Source of the DNA: Branchipolynoe longqiensis
Taxonomy: Eukaryota > Annelida > Polychaeta > Phyllodocida > Polynoidae
Direction: 5' to 3'
Length of the DNA stretch: 64,000 bases
NCBI GenBank assembly: GCA_030323885.1
Contig: CM059188.1
Coordinates: 113,874,776-113,938,775 of the forward strand
The first letter of the stretch is position 1. The number at the start of each line of letters is the position of its first letter. The notes below the pieces were generated by a model. It made no database searches. It was given only the letters and a program-made list of their open reading frames with translations, and had not been told where the DNA came from. A program made the translations under genes and the position numbers. This document shows positions 53,598-63,680 of this stretch, piece after piece.

Positions 53598-53990
53598 TAG
53601 TTTAATGTTTCGTTTGTCGTTTTACATCCTAGCAACATCTAAGGTCATATCAAGATGGTTACCGACTTGTGATGGTGTACAGTCATGACGACTTTAATGT
53701 GCTGCCCTACTGAGAAATCAGGCTGCCTGCACCATGACCCAATATCCCACTCAGTCAAATTATCCTGACACTGAACCAACCAGTCCTTGCCCTATTCTAA
53801 TAATGCTGAGTGCCTGGCTGGGAAGTGACAATTATAAATTTGTATGTCATCTGTTTGACTCGACCAGGGTTCGTACTCGTGGGTTCTAATCCCACGATCT
53901 ACCAACACGGGAGACGTACGCTCCACTCATGGGTTGTTTTTAGCCCTAAGACGTAAAACAACAAACGCGACACTAAACTACAGATCTGTG
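53598..53990 (-). mobile_element. SINE-1a within an inverted-repeat frame
   Basis: A minus-strand SINE-1 (53613-53925). Its outer ends CTGTAGTTTAATGTTTCG on the left and CGACACTAAACTACAG on the right form an inverted repeat that includes a second, oppositely oriented tail (ACGTAAAACAACAAAC at 53949). The whole unit can fold back. Confidence 0.82.
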
Positions 53991-54032
53991 GTTGGACATG
54001 GCTTCATAACAATTTCCTCGTTATGTGCCTAA

Positions 54033-54458
54033 ACGCCCTGTCAGACTTTACCAGATTGAGGATACGGACAGACCCGGACAAAAATATTCCAATCCGGTGT
54101 GATTCGGACTTGAAATGTATCGATTATGTAATGGACGGTAACAGATGGTAATGGACGGTAGCGGTTGATAATGTATCTAACGATCAACGGACAATTCAGT
54201 ATACAAAAAGAACTATAACGAATGGCAACGGATGTGTAATGGATATGTAATGGACGGGAACGGACGGTAATGGATAATAACTGCATTATGTCAGTCCAAC
54301 CCAATCCATTACAAGTTTTGTGCATGCTCAAAAGTTGTAACGGATCGGGCTGGATATCAACGGATATGCAACGGACACAAACCGGACTTTGCCAGATATC
54401 AACAGACTTTGTTCCGTTTCAATCCATTTCCTCGATCCGGTGAAGTGTGACAGGGGCT
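54033..54458. mobile_element. M3 fold-back element, copy 2
   Basis: 426 bp. Ends ACGCCCTGTCAGACTTTACC and complement of AGCCCCTGTCACACTTCACC; flanks TAA and TTA. The interior iterates GGATGGTAATGGACGG words. The palindrome-like GTTTTGTGCATGCTCAAAAG lies at 54315-54334. Confidence 0.85.
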
Positions 54459-54474
54459 TTAGGGATTATCGAAA

Positions 54475-54528
54475 GTCCTAGCGACATCTGAGGTCATTTC
54501 AGGACGGGAGCAGTTTTATGATATGTCA
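54475..54528 (-). mobile_element. SINE-1 tail fragment
   Basis: TCCTAGCGACATCTGAGGTC to GACGGGAGC only. Confidence 0.75.
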
Positions 54529-54572
54529 TCTAGGGGGCAGATGCCTTTCTGCTGAAGTCCTGAATGGAGAAT

Positions 54573-54850
54573 ATTTGTTTGTTGTTATTTTACGTCCTAG
54601 CAACATCTAAGGTAATATCAGGATGGTTACCAACTTTTGATGGTGTGCACTCATGGCAACTTCAGGCCACTGGCACCATGACCCGATATCCCACTCAGTC
54701 ACATTATCCTGATGACGTGCAAACCAGTCCATGTCCTATCCTATTAATGCCCAAGCATCAAGCTAGGAAATGACAAGTATCAATTTTGTAAGTCATTGGT
54801 TTGACTCGACTGGGATCCGAACTCCCGACCTTCCTGCGATTCCACCACGT
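54573..54850 (-). mobile_element. SINE-1b with deleted middle
   Basis: Minus-strand copy. The part around AGCACTATAAAGT is missing. Tail GTTTGTTGTTATT. Confidence 0.87.
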
Positions 54851-55092
54851 CTGCTGAATGAAGAATGCACTCCAAGTTCAGTGGGACAATACACACTTTG
54901 GTGGTGGCTTTGTAAGCAGGGATGAAAAATCTCCGCGAATTCGCGGATTTCCACGATTTATACTGTACTGCAATGCTGCAACACCATTAGCTTATGCTAA
55001 TACATTCTTCAAATATTGCAACACCATCAGTGTATACCAATATGTATGAATCCTGACTTCCGGGAATTTCCCGCGATTCCCTGACACTGGTG
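54851..55092. other. Unassigned stretch
   Basis: No gene. GCAACACCATYAG is repeated at 54977 and 55017. Confidence 0.4.
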
Positions 55093-55405
55093 TTCTCTGT
55101 GGCAGAGTGGTTAGAGTGTCTGACTTTTTTCTAGGTCAAACTCCTAATCTGAAGGTTGGTGGTTCGATTCCCCATGCCCCCCACCTCTGCCAATTTGGAT
55201 TTCCACCGCTGTGTAGAACTTACAGCGTCACCAAAGGCTAGTTGCTCTCCTACCATGTCTATGTCGTGTGGTAGGTTAACAACCCCTTGGGTCGTTAAAA
55301 GTGTAGGCTCGGGCTTTCTATTGACAAACTGTCTAATGGTGAAAACTAGTCTATTCCGACTTATCCATGATAGGCAGTATAAATCTTCAAGAACAAAAAA
55401 AAAGA
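55093..55405 (+). mobile_element. SINE-2, full length with A-rich end
   Basis: From TTCTCTGTGGCAGAGTGGTT to GCAGTATAAATCTTCAAGAA, then an A-rich tail (AAAAAAAAAGAAC). Best-preserved SINE-2 in the window. Confidence 0.93.
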
Positions 55406-55698
55406 ACAACAAAAAACCCTATGGGAGAATATCCCCGTTTTCACTGAAATTCGCTGTCGGTTTACTGATAACATTACCAACCGCATAGATTTCCGCTCTT
55501 TTTTTGCTGGAGACCACTTCCATCCTTGTGTGAGTCAGTGAGCATAGCTGATTCATACCCACTTAGTTAGTAGTCTCTGTCTGTGCTTTCACTGAAGCTG
55601 TGCTGTGTTTGGTTAGTGTGTCAAGTGTTTATTGTCAAGACGGGGGAGCGACTATTGGGTCTGAGTTATAGCTGTCTAGACTTGTTTACACATGGTAA

Positions 55699-56212
55699 AG
55701 TCCTGGTCACATACACGGTAGTGAACGTAGTTGAAGGTAGTTGAGCATAGGATAGATTAACGTGGGTCAAACCTGGTGTAAGTATGTTAAACTATGGTGA
55801 AAAATGTTAAGGTATGGCAGGTTTTGGTACGGATAAATACTTTATGGCACGGATGCCACTATGTTCAACTATGTTCAACTACGTTCAACAACGTTCAACT
55901 ACGTTCAACGTATGTTAGCCTCCACTACGGTCAACTATGTTCAGCTACATGGAAGTACACTAAAGTATGCTAGAGTGTGTTAGAGTATGCTACAGTACAT
56001 TAAGAGTATGGAGACTTTGCCACAGTACGTTAGCCACTAACATAGCGCTCTTTTCAACATGTCCAAAGATTAAATCAGAACTCACAACCCACCCACGTTA
56101 TTACCAAGTTAGCATGATGGAGAAGTATGGATGCCGGTACATTCAACTACATTCAACTACGTTAGCTTCCATTACGTTCAACTACATCCACTAACGTGTA
56201 TGCGACCGTGCC
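55699..56212. mobile_element. M4 fold-back element, copy 2
   Basis: 514 bp. Tips AGTCCTGGTCACATACACGG and near complement; flanks TAA and TTAA. GTTCAACTACGTTCAAC words fill the right arm. Confidence 0.82.
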
Positions 56213-56485
56213 TTAATTAAAATTCATCAGGGATGATATTTTGCTGTTTTTAAGCGGATTTCGGGGTTTTTTTTCACACCCTGGGGGGATTTTTGAATTA
56301 GGTGTAAACAGAAATTTTCCGTCGGGGATAATAATGTCGGCTTGATTTCTGCTTTTTTTGGGTGTCTGAATCCCTGTTAGATGTTATACCATTAATTAAG
56401 TTTTAGAACTTTTACAAGGCGCAATGCCGGGTGTAAACTGGTCACACAATTAGGATCCCAGATCCAACAACGTGGGTTATATACA
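56213..56485. other. Unassigned stretch
   Basis: No gene or shared repeat seen. Confidence 0.4.
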
Positions 56486-56817
56486 AGACGGGTGGTGGCC
56501 GAATCGATAGAATGAAGGAATCCCATGTGGAAGATCGTGAGTTCAATTCCCAGTCGAGTCAAACCAATGACTTACAAAATTGATACTTGTCGCTACCGAG
56601 CCGGGCGCTTGGCATTACTACGATAGGGTAAGAACTGATTAACTCAGTGTCAGGATAATGTGACTGACTGGGGAATCGAGTCATGCTGGCGGCGGCCTGG
56701 TCTTCCAGTGGGACAGCACCGTAAAATCACCATAAGTGTGCACTGTCACAAGTCGGTGCCCATCCTGATATGACCTTAGATGTTCCTAGGACATAAAACA
56801 ACAACAACAAACAAACG
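56486..56817 (+). mobile_element. SINE-1b, full length
   Basis: Head GGGTGGTGGCCGAATCGATA, intact body, tail CAACAACAACAAACAAAC. Confidence 0.92.
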
Positions 56818-56882
56818 TGGGTTAAATGCGCGCGGCACTGATTGAGCATGCGCAGAGTTTGCCCGTTTACCACAATTGTCCC

Positions 56883-56942
56883 CCCGTCTTTATATGACCT
56901 TAGATGTTGTCAAGACGCAAAACTTCAACAACCGACCAACCA
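56883..56942 (+). mobile_element. SINE-1 tail-only copy
   Basis: ATATGACCTTAGATGTTGTC to CAACCGACCAACC. 5'-truncated to about 60 bp. Confidence 0.82.
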
Positions 56943-57224
56943 TTTGTCCCGTCACTAGATCTCAGTGTATGAACTTAGGGGCGTAGCTAACAAGGGAGCG
57001 GTAAGGGGTGAAAAGTTACCTCCCCCCCCCTTCATCCCCACCAAAAAAAACACACACAAAAACGCTAGTATCCAATCTCCCTGAAATGCCTGTGGAAATG
57101 GCATTTCATAGCCTCTAGATTTAAACAACTCCTCGGGGGAGACATACTCTCGGAGTCCCTCCCCTTAGTGGCTGGCAGTTTTGGCACCTGTCCATTCCAA
57201 GAGCCTGCACTTGTCTATTCTTAA

Positions 57225-57791
57225 GCCCTGGTCACATAGCCGTTGGTAGACGTAGGTGAAAGTAGTGGAGGCTAACGTAGTTGAAAGTAGTTGAACGTAG
57301 TTTAACATACCAGCATCCGTACTTGTCCTTGATGTTAAGTTGGTAATAACATGGTTGAGCCTTGATCTCCAATTTAATTTTGGGACATGTTCAAAAGAGC
57401 GGAATGTTAGAGGCTGAATTTCGAACGTAGTAGAACGTACCTCTTAATGTACTCTAGTTTACATACTTTGACCCACACAAAACCATGGCCATTCCACCCC
57501 GCACATGCCATGGTCACATAGCCGTTAGTGGACATAGTTGAATGTAGTTGAACATAGTGGAAGCTAACATAGTTGAAAGTAGTTGAACATAGTTGAGAGT
57601 AGTTGAACGTACCGGCATCCATACCGTAACATATTTATCTATATCATTCAGTGGCAAAAGGTGCTGCAACTGTATTTCAACGTAGATTAACAAACTTACA
57701 CCACATTTGACCCACGTTAGCCTTCACTACGTTCACCTCCGTTTACCTACGTTCAACTACGTTCAACTACGTCCACTAATGTCACCAGGGC
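57225..57791. mobile_element. M4 fold-back element, copy 3 (clean flanks)
   Basis: 567 bp between TTAA at 57221-57224 and TTAA at 57792-57795. Tips GCCCTGGTCACATAGCCG and near complement. A second left-type tip is internal at about 57512, so the element is built as left tip, half, left tip, half, right tip. It is the reference for M4. Confidence 0.88.
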
Positions 57792-57852
57792 TTAAGAATC
57801 TGCACGTCATGTGTCTGCGGCCAAACTGCTGCAATCTACACGTCACACGGAC

Positions 57853-58085
57853 TGTTGCGTCCTAGCTTGGCATTCAGTATTATTAAGATAGGACAAGGAC
57901 TGGTTAGCTCAGTGTCAGGATAATGTGACTGAATCGTATATCGGGTCATGGTGCCGGCAGCCTGATTTCCCAATGGGGCTGCACTATAAAGTCGCCATGA
58001 GTACGCATTGTCACAAGTCGGTACCCGTCCTGATATGACCTTAGATGTTGCCAGGATGTAAAATTCCAACAACCAACCAATTAGC
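57853..58085 (+). mobile_element. SINE-1, 5'-truncated
   Basis: From TGCGTCCTAGCTTGGCATTC to CCAACAACCAACC. Confidence 0.88.
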
Positions 58086-58189
58086 ACCACTGCATGCTGA
58101 TGGCACTGGTACTGTTCCACTGTGACGACACTATTAATGTTGCACTGTATTGACACTAGTACTATTGCACTATGAATACATTAATACCT

Positions 58190-58250
58190 CCGACCTACCC
58201 GTCCTGATATGACCTTAGATGTTGCTAGGACATAAAACAACAACAAACAA
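58190..58250 (+). mobile_element. SINE-1 tail-only insertion with target duplication
   Basis: 61 bp of SINE-1 3' end (CCGTCCTGATATGACC to CAACAACAAACAA). It is flanked by ACATTAATACCT at 58178-58189 and 58251-58262. Confidence 0.9.
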
Positions 58251-58262
58251 ACATTAATACCT

Positions 58263-58886
58263 GTATTGCACTGCATAAATACTACTATCGCACTGTCATG
58301 GCACTAGTAGAAATGTACTATTACACTAGGATGACACTAGCACCTTTGCGCAACACTGACATTGTCCATGATGTGCGCAACATGGGTAATTGAATGAACG
58401 AGACTGTGAATCTCAGTAGATTAGGGCACCATGGCGCCGACTATATTCTATTCTTAGAACTAATAACTTTGGCCGCTGATTGACGCGCCATCTACATGAT
58501 ACTTCTTGAACTACGCATGTTAGATTAAAATCAGACTGGTGGCGACATCTATATTCACTTTTAGAACTAAAATGGCCACCGATTGACGCGCCACCTATAG
58601 TGATTTCCAGTCAAAGCCGATGACGTGGCACTGGAGATATTCACTTCGACCAGACTTTTCAAACCGAGAGGACGTACTTCTGCCGCCCAGATTTGCCGTC
58701 CCACCCACCCAACTAATATGATGTATCGATAGGGTTAAGTGCCTGTAATCCTTGAAATATCTAAGGTCATCTCATCATGAAAGAGTAATGTAACAAGCTA
58801 AGATAGAAAGAATTAAAATTGCCACTTTATACTACTGTCTCGTTCTGTTTTCAATTAGCACTTTTCTAAGGTGCTGACATAGTACT
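58263..58886. other. Unassigned stretch with a local duplication
   Basis: ATTGCACT-type words repeat at 58085-58340. A 65-75 bp segment with GATTGACGCGCCA and TAGAACTAA is duplicated (about 58436-58500 and 58550-58610). No gene seen. Confidence 0.5.
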
Positions 58887-59293
58887 GTAGTGGTCTGCAC
58901 TGACCTCTCAGGCAAGTAACCATATATACAGGTAGGTGTGGGTAGTGTAGTGCCATCAGGGAGCCTAGGTGGTGTAATGGTTAGCACACTGACCCAGAAT
59001 CCAATGCGGAAGGTCGGGAGTTCGAATCCCCGCCGAGTGAAATCAATGACTTATCAAATTGGTACTTGTCGTTACCTAGCCTGGTGCTCGGCATTAATAG
59101 GATATGATAATGATGGGTTTGCACAGTATCAGGATAATGTCACTGTGGGATATCGGGTCATGGTGGCAGCAGTCCGGTTTTCCAGTGGGGAAGCTCTATG
59201 AAGTCACCATGAATGCACACTGTCACAAGTCGGTACCCATCCTGATTTGACCTTTAGATGTTGCTAGGACGTAAAACAATAAATAACAACAAC
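58887..59293 (+). mobile_element. Chimeric SINE: SINE-4 front, SINE-1 body
   Basis: 58887-58998 matches the SINE-4 leader and A-box half (GGTGTAATGGTTAGCACACT). From TGCGGAAGGTCGGGAGTTCG the sequence is SINE-1b through to TTGCTAGGACGTAAAACAAT. The junction is smooth and the tRNA-like fold would be rebuilt from two families. Confidence 0.88.
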
Positions 59294-59474
59294 GCAATAT
59301 GTACAACAAACGATTGTGCTTGTCGTGTTGCATGTTAGATGTTACGGACACCGACAGAAAGAGCTCTTTGAGCCGAACATAACCGAACCAGCCCGAACAA
59401 GCAGCAAGATGGCGGCTAGCGGTCCTCCGCTCATAATCGACGCCAACCGAATTATAAAACCGGGCACAGGCTAA

Positions 59475-60252
59475 AGACCCAGTCACACCTACCCGGACGA
59501 GCCCCGGATTTTTAGCCGGACCACCACCGGACCAGTCGCCCAGACTGTCCTGGACAGTCCCGGATAAAATCGCTATTTTGGTCGTTTGTGGCCTAGCGGT
59601 CACACGTACCGGACGTGCCACGGACTACAAGCGCAGATCACCCCGGATGAGCCCCAGACAACCCCCAGACTACCCGGATCAGCCCCGGACAACCCCCAGA
59701 CGAGCCCTGGACAACCCCCAGATGATAGCCTGAAATGCGGGACTCATCTTGGGGTAGTCCATGAGTAATACATGGTCATCCGTGGCCATCTGTGGTTAAT
59801 CCGTGGTCATCCGGCGTGTCCGGGTCTTATCCAGGCAGTCTGGGAGTGGTCCGTCGCTACGTCGGGGCTAGTCCAGGGCTGGTCCGGGTTAAACCATGGC
59901 TAAAACATGGCTCATCCAGGGCGAAACAGCCCCGGACTGTCCCGGACGTGGCACGGACTACTCCCAGTCCACCGCTGGACTACCCGGACCACCCCTGGAT
60001 TACCCCCGGATCATCCTGGACGATGCCGGATCGAGCCCGGATCGCAAAATGCCCTGGACCGCCCCGGATATTTTTAACATTTTAAAACATGCGGGGCATA
60101 CCCCGGATGAGGCTGGACCAGCCATGAATCACCAAGGATCACCAAGGACCAGTAACGGATGAGCCATGGATCACGCCGGATCGCCACGGACCATGCCGGA
60201 TCATGGTCCGGGGCTCGTCCGGTCCCTGATCCTGGTAGGTGTGACTGGGCCT
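59475..60252. mobile_element. M6 fold-back element
   Basis: 778 bp. Tips AGACCCAGTCACACCTACC and complement of AGGCCCAGTCACACCTACC; flanks TAA and TTA. The interior is dense with CCCGGACAACCCCCAGAC and CCGGATCG words. Pro/Asp/Arg-rich open frames on the plus strand are by-products. Confidence 0.87.
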
Positions 60253-61049
60253 TTACTAATGCGTCGGTCACACATGATGCTGCCACCGCATGGTTCTGTG
60301 GTCTGCTGTATATAGATGGGATTTTTACAAATCAAACGCTTTTGTGGGCTGCGGAAGAAATGTTCATAAATCTTATGGGGTCCGCCCGGCAATCGTAAAT
60401 GTCATACGGTACAATTGCCATTAGGTCATTTGTACAGCAGCCCTAAATTCAGTGCATAGCCGCCGTCTGATATTTTGAACATCATATGGCCATCTGACGA
60501 AGGCACCAAGGTGACAGTAAGGAGGCCTCATGGTTGTTGTGGCTGCTGCACATTTCTAGGCAACCCAGACCGGGTCAAATCCATGAGGTGACCTTGAAGT
60601 CAACTCATGGACACCATACAGTGACCTTGTGATACTACATCCGGTGGGGTTGAGAACTTATAGCCTTGCGATCTCCAAAAGAAATGTAATGTCAAATTAA
60701 AAAAATTGTAAGCCCCTGTAACGAGCAAAAAAACCTTGAGATCGCCTCACGGCTACGGTATGCTACCGGGCAGGCACCGTACGGTTATGGCAATTTTGGG
60801 GAGTTAGGCCGCCGCTTAAACGCCGCCAGCAATTTGTGACTGAGGCACAACTGAGTGTCCTGTGCAAATTGGTAGACCTCCGACTTTTGACAGAAGTGAA
60901 GGCAGTTGGCGCCGGACAAATCGGGTCTCTGTGGTGTGCTGTCTCCATGGTTACCAGGCTGCGTTAAAGTGCTTGTTGCCATTGCAGGAAATGCGAGTGC
61001 TCCATCACTGCCTGACCGTCACATGTCATTACACGCACCGGACGCGGTG
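60253..61049. other. Unassigned stretch
   Basis: No gene or shared repeat. It holds a GTCTCCATGGTTAC motif (60941-60954), one base from the RFX/X-box consensus; a chance match is likely. Confidence 0.4.
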
Positions 61050-61350
61050 GTTGGTTGGTTGGTTGTTGGAGTTTTACGTCCTGGCAACATCTAAGGTCAT
61101 ATCAGAACGGGTATCGACTTGTGACAGTGCACACTGGGTTTCAAGGCGTTTTGATTTTTTGTCGCATTCGCATTCGCATTCGCACACTCTTGGTGACTTT
61201 ATAGTGCTGCCACACTAGGAGACTAGCCCACAAGCACCATGACCCGATATCCCACTCGGTCACATTATCCTGACACTGGGAGACCAGGCCACCAGTCTAT
61301 TAAAGCTGAGCAGCTGGCTACGAAGCGACAAGTATCAATTATATAAGTCT
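61050..61350 (-). mobile_element. SINE-1 with a small M9-like insertion, head missing
   Basis: Minus-strand copy. At 61132-61186 it contains TTTCAAGGCGTTTTGATTTT and CGCATTCG words also found at 62586-62632, bracketed by CACACT on both sides. The body stops at TATAAGTC. Confidence 0.87.
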
Positions 61351-61416
61351 GGGGGAGGGCTGGTATCGGGGCAGGGTGTGGGTGTTTGGCAGTCTGGGGG
61401 AGGGCTGGTCATCTTA

Positions 61417-61663
61417 TGGCCGGTACACACCTACCGTTTACGATTCGCGCACTAAAACTCCCGATCCGCTTAAAACTGAAAACGGGCCGATTCATTTTTT
61501 GAATCACGAATCGCAATTGTAAGGCTAGCGCACACCTACCGTTTTAGCCCTATCGGTAGGTGTGCTAGGGGAGTGCACACCTCACGACTTTTGGGCAGTT
61601 TTACATCGTATACGGTCGGTGGGTGCGGAAAAACGATCGTAAACGGTAGGTGTGTACCGGCCA
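61417..61663. mobile_element. M8 fold-back element
   Basis: 247 bp. Tips TGGCCGGTACACACCTACCG and exact complement; TTA on both sides (61414-61416 and 61664-61666). Interior words ACGATTCGCG and GATCCGC. Cleanest TTA duplication of the set. Confidence 0.87.
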
Positions 61664-61734
61664 TTAGAGGGGCGTGTGTGTTTGACGGTCTCGGGGAGGG
61701 CGGGGTGTGGGTGGCGGGCCCCCCGGGGTGGTAT

Positions 61735-62000
61735 GTTGACACATGACCACCTTCTCCTGCTCGCCTTTACGCCCGGCGACATCGAGCCGCACTCCGCCAA
61801 TTCAAATAAACCACGCCTTGACCACCATGCCTTTGCTTTTAGGGTGTTCGTAACCTTACGACGGTTACCGGCTGCAGAACTGCAGCAATATAGAAAGACC
61901 CCGATAAATCGGTCCAATCTTTGGTTGAAGATTAAACTTCAGTAGGGATGGTTGTAGAAGCTGGGGATGTCTTAACAACATTCAAAACGGCGAAGCATAA
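61735..62000 (+). mobile_element. Repeat D, left part, split by M9
   Basis: Contains the uninterrupted TTCGTAACCTTACGACGG site and CCGATAAATCGG. It resumes at 62663 as GGGTGACCCCGAATCTCTCC. Confidence 0.72.
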
Positions 62001-62662
62001 AGGCCGCATTCCATATACGCGTAATGCGTAATGCGTTATGCGTTATGCGAATGCCATCATTCCATACACGCGTAATGCGTAATGCGTTATGCGTCACACG
62101 ACTGGCTATATTTAAAAAATAAAAATAAACAATTATTGTCCATACTGCTCTGTATGTGACCAAATATTGCATTTATATCTATGCAACTTTTTGTACGTCA
62201 CATGGGGGTTCCTAACTTTATTATAACCAAATTATAGATAAGTATTCATATTTTTGTGGCTCTGGTAGCATTTTTGTGGCTCTGGTAGCATTTTTAGCAA
62301 CCCGAACCCCCACCACGACCACTACCATATGTTTCCACCAGCAGCCTTGGAGAATCCTTCTTAACAGGTCGGCGCTCCACGTGTGACCGTTCCGTAATGC
62401 TTAGTCGCCTCTCCTAGTGTTAAACTAATGGACACATCAGACTCAGTTTTCTATTCGCACCACCTTTACGCATTACGCATTACGCACCGATCGCTACATG
62501 GAGCGATCGGGATAATGGATTTCTTTCTCATTCGCATTCGCATTACGCATTACGCATTACGCGTGTATGGAATGTAGCTCCTAGGTTTCAAGGCCTTTTG
62601 ATTTTTTGTCGCATTCGCATTCGCATTCACATTACGCATTACGCATATATCGAATGCGCCCT
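62001..62662. mobile_element. M9 fold-back element
   Basis: 662 bp. Left tip AGGCCGCATTCCATATACGC; right tip complement AGGGCGCATTCGATATATGC; flanks TAA and TTA. Arms are made of GCGTAATGCG/CGCATTACGC words; the centre is AT-rich, with GGCTCTGGTAGCATTTTTGT twice. Confidence 0.83.
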
Positions 62663-62734
62663 TTAGGGTGACCCCGAATCTCTCCGGTCCGGCGGTAGCA
62701 GAGCACTCGTATCCAGTCGACAGCATCAAGGGTT

Positions 62735-63680
62735 TAGCCACCATGCCATCGCACCGCAACCACACTGCACCACTCCGCATTTCCTGGCACCGGATCGCTT
62801 CGCGTCGCACCGCACTGCACCGCTCCACACCACTTCACACTGCATAGCACTGCACTGCTATACACGACACTGCACCACTCCACACCACTTCACACTGCAT
62901 AGCACTGAACTGCTATACACGACAGTGCACCGATCCACACCTCTTCACACTGCATAGGGCTGCACTGCTATCCACAGCCGCATAACACTGCAACCACCCT
63001 GCAGCGGTTGGCACCGCACTGCACCGCTTCACACTGCACCGCTTCACACTGTACAGCTTCACACCACACTGCATCGTACTGTACTACACCGCACCAGATT
63101 GCATGGCAATGCACCTCACCGCATCACACCACATCACAGCACACCACACTGCACCACTTCACATTACACACCACTGCACCGCACCGCACCGCACTGCACT
63201 GGACTGCTATAAACCACACTACACCGCCCCACACTCCATCACACGAATCGCACTGCAACCACACCGCACCAGTTCGTACCGCACTCCACCGCCCCACATG
63301 ACACCGCACCGCCCCACACTGCATCGCACCGCATCGCACTGCAGCCACACTGCACCAAATAGCACCTCACCGCATCACACCGCATCACACCGCATCACAC
63401 CACATCACACCACACTGCACCGTTTCACATTACACCACACTGTATAGCACCACACCACACGGCTTCACCCCGCACTGCACCGCACTGCACTGATATACAC
63501 CACACTGCACCGCCCCACACTGCATCGCGCCGCACGACACTGCAACCACACTGCAGCGGTTCGCACCGCACTGCACTGCTTCACACCGCGTCACATCACA
63601 CCACATTGCACTGCACCGCACCACACTGCATCACACCACACGGCACCACACCACACTGTACCATGTCCCCACTGCACCAC
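62735..63680. repeat. CACTG/CACCG minisatellite
   Basis: About 945 bp of 5-bp words (CACTG, CACCG, CACAC, CATCG) with ill-defined longer blocks. Open frames (His/Thr/Ser/Pro-rich one way, Val/Cys/Gly-rich the other) are by-products. Confidence 0.94.

Noticed and set aside
59586..60162. Pro/Asp-rich protein
   Set aside because: Translation of the iterated CCCGGAC words in M6.
60941..60954. RFX/X-box ciliary promoter
   Set aside because: One mismatch to the consensus, no gene nearby; one such match in 64 kb is not surprising.
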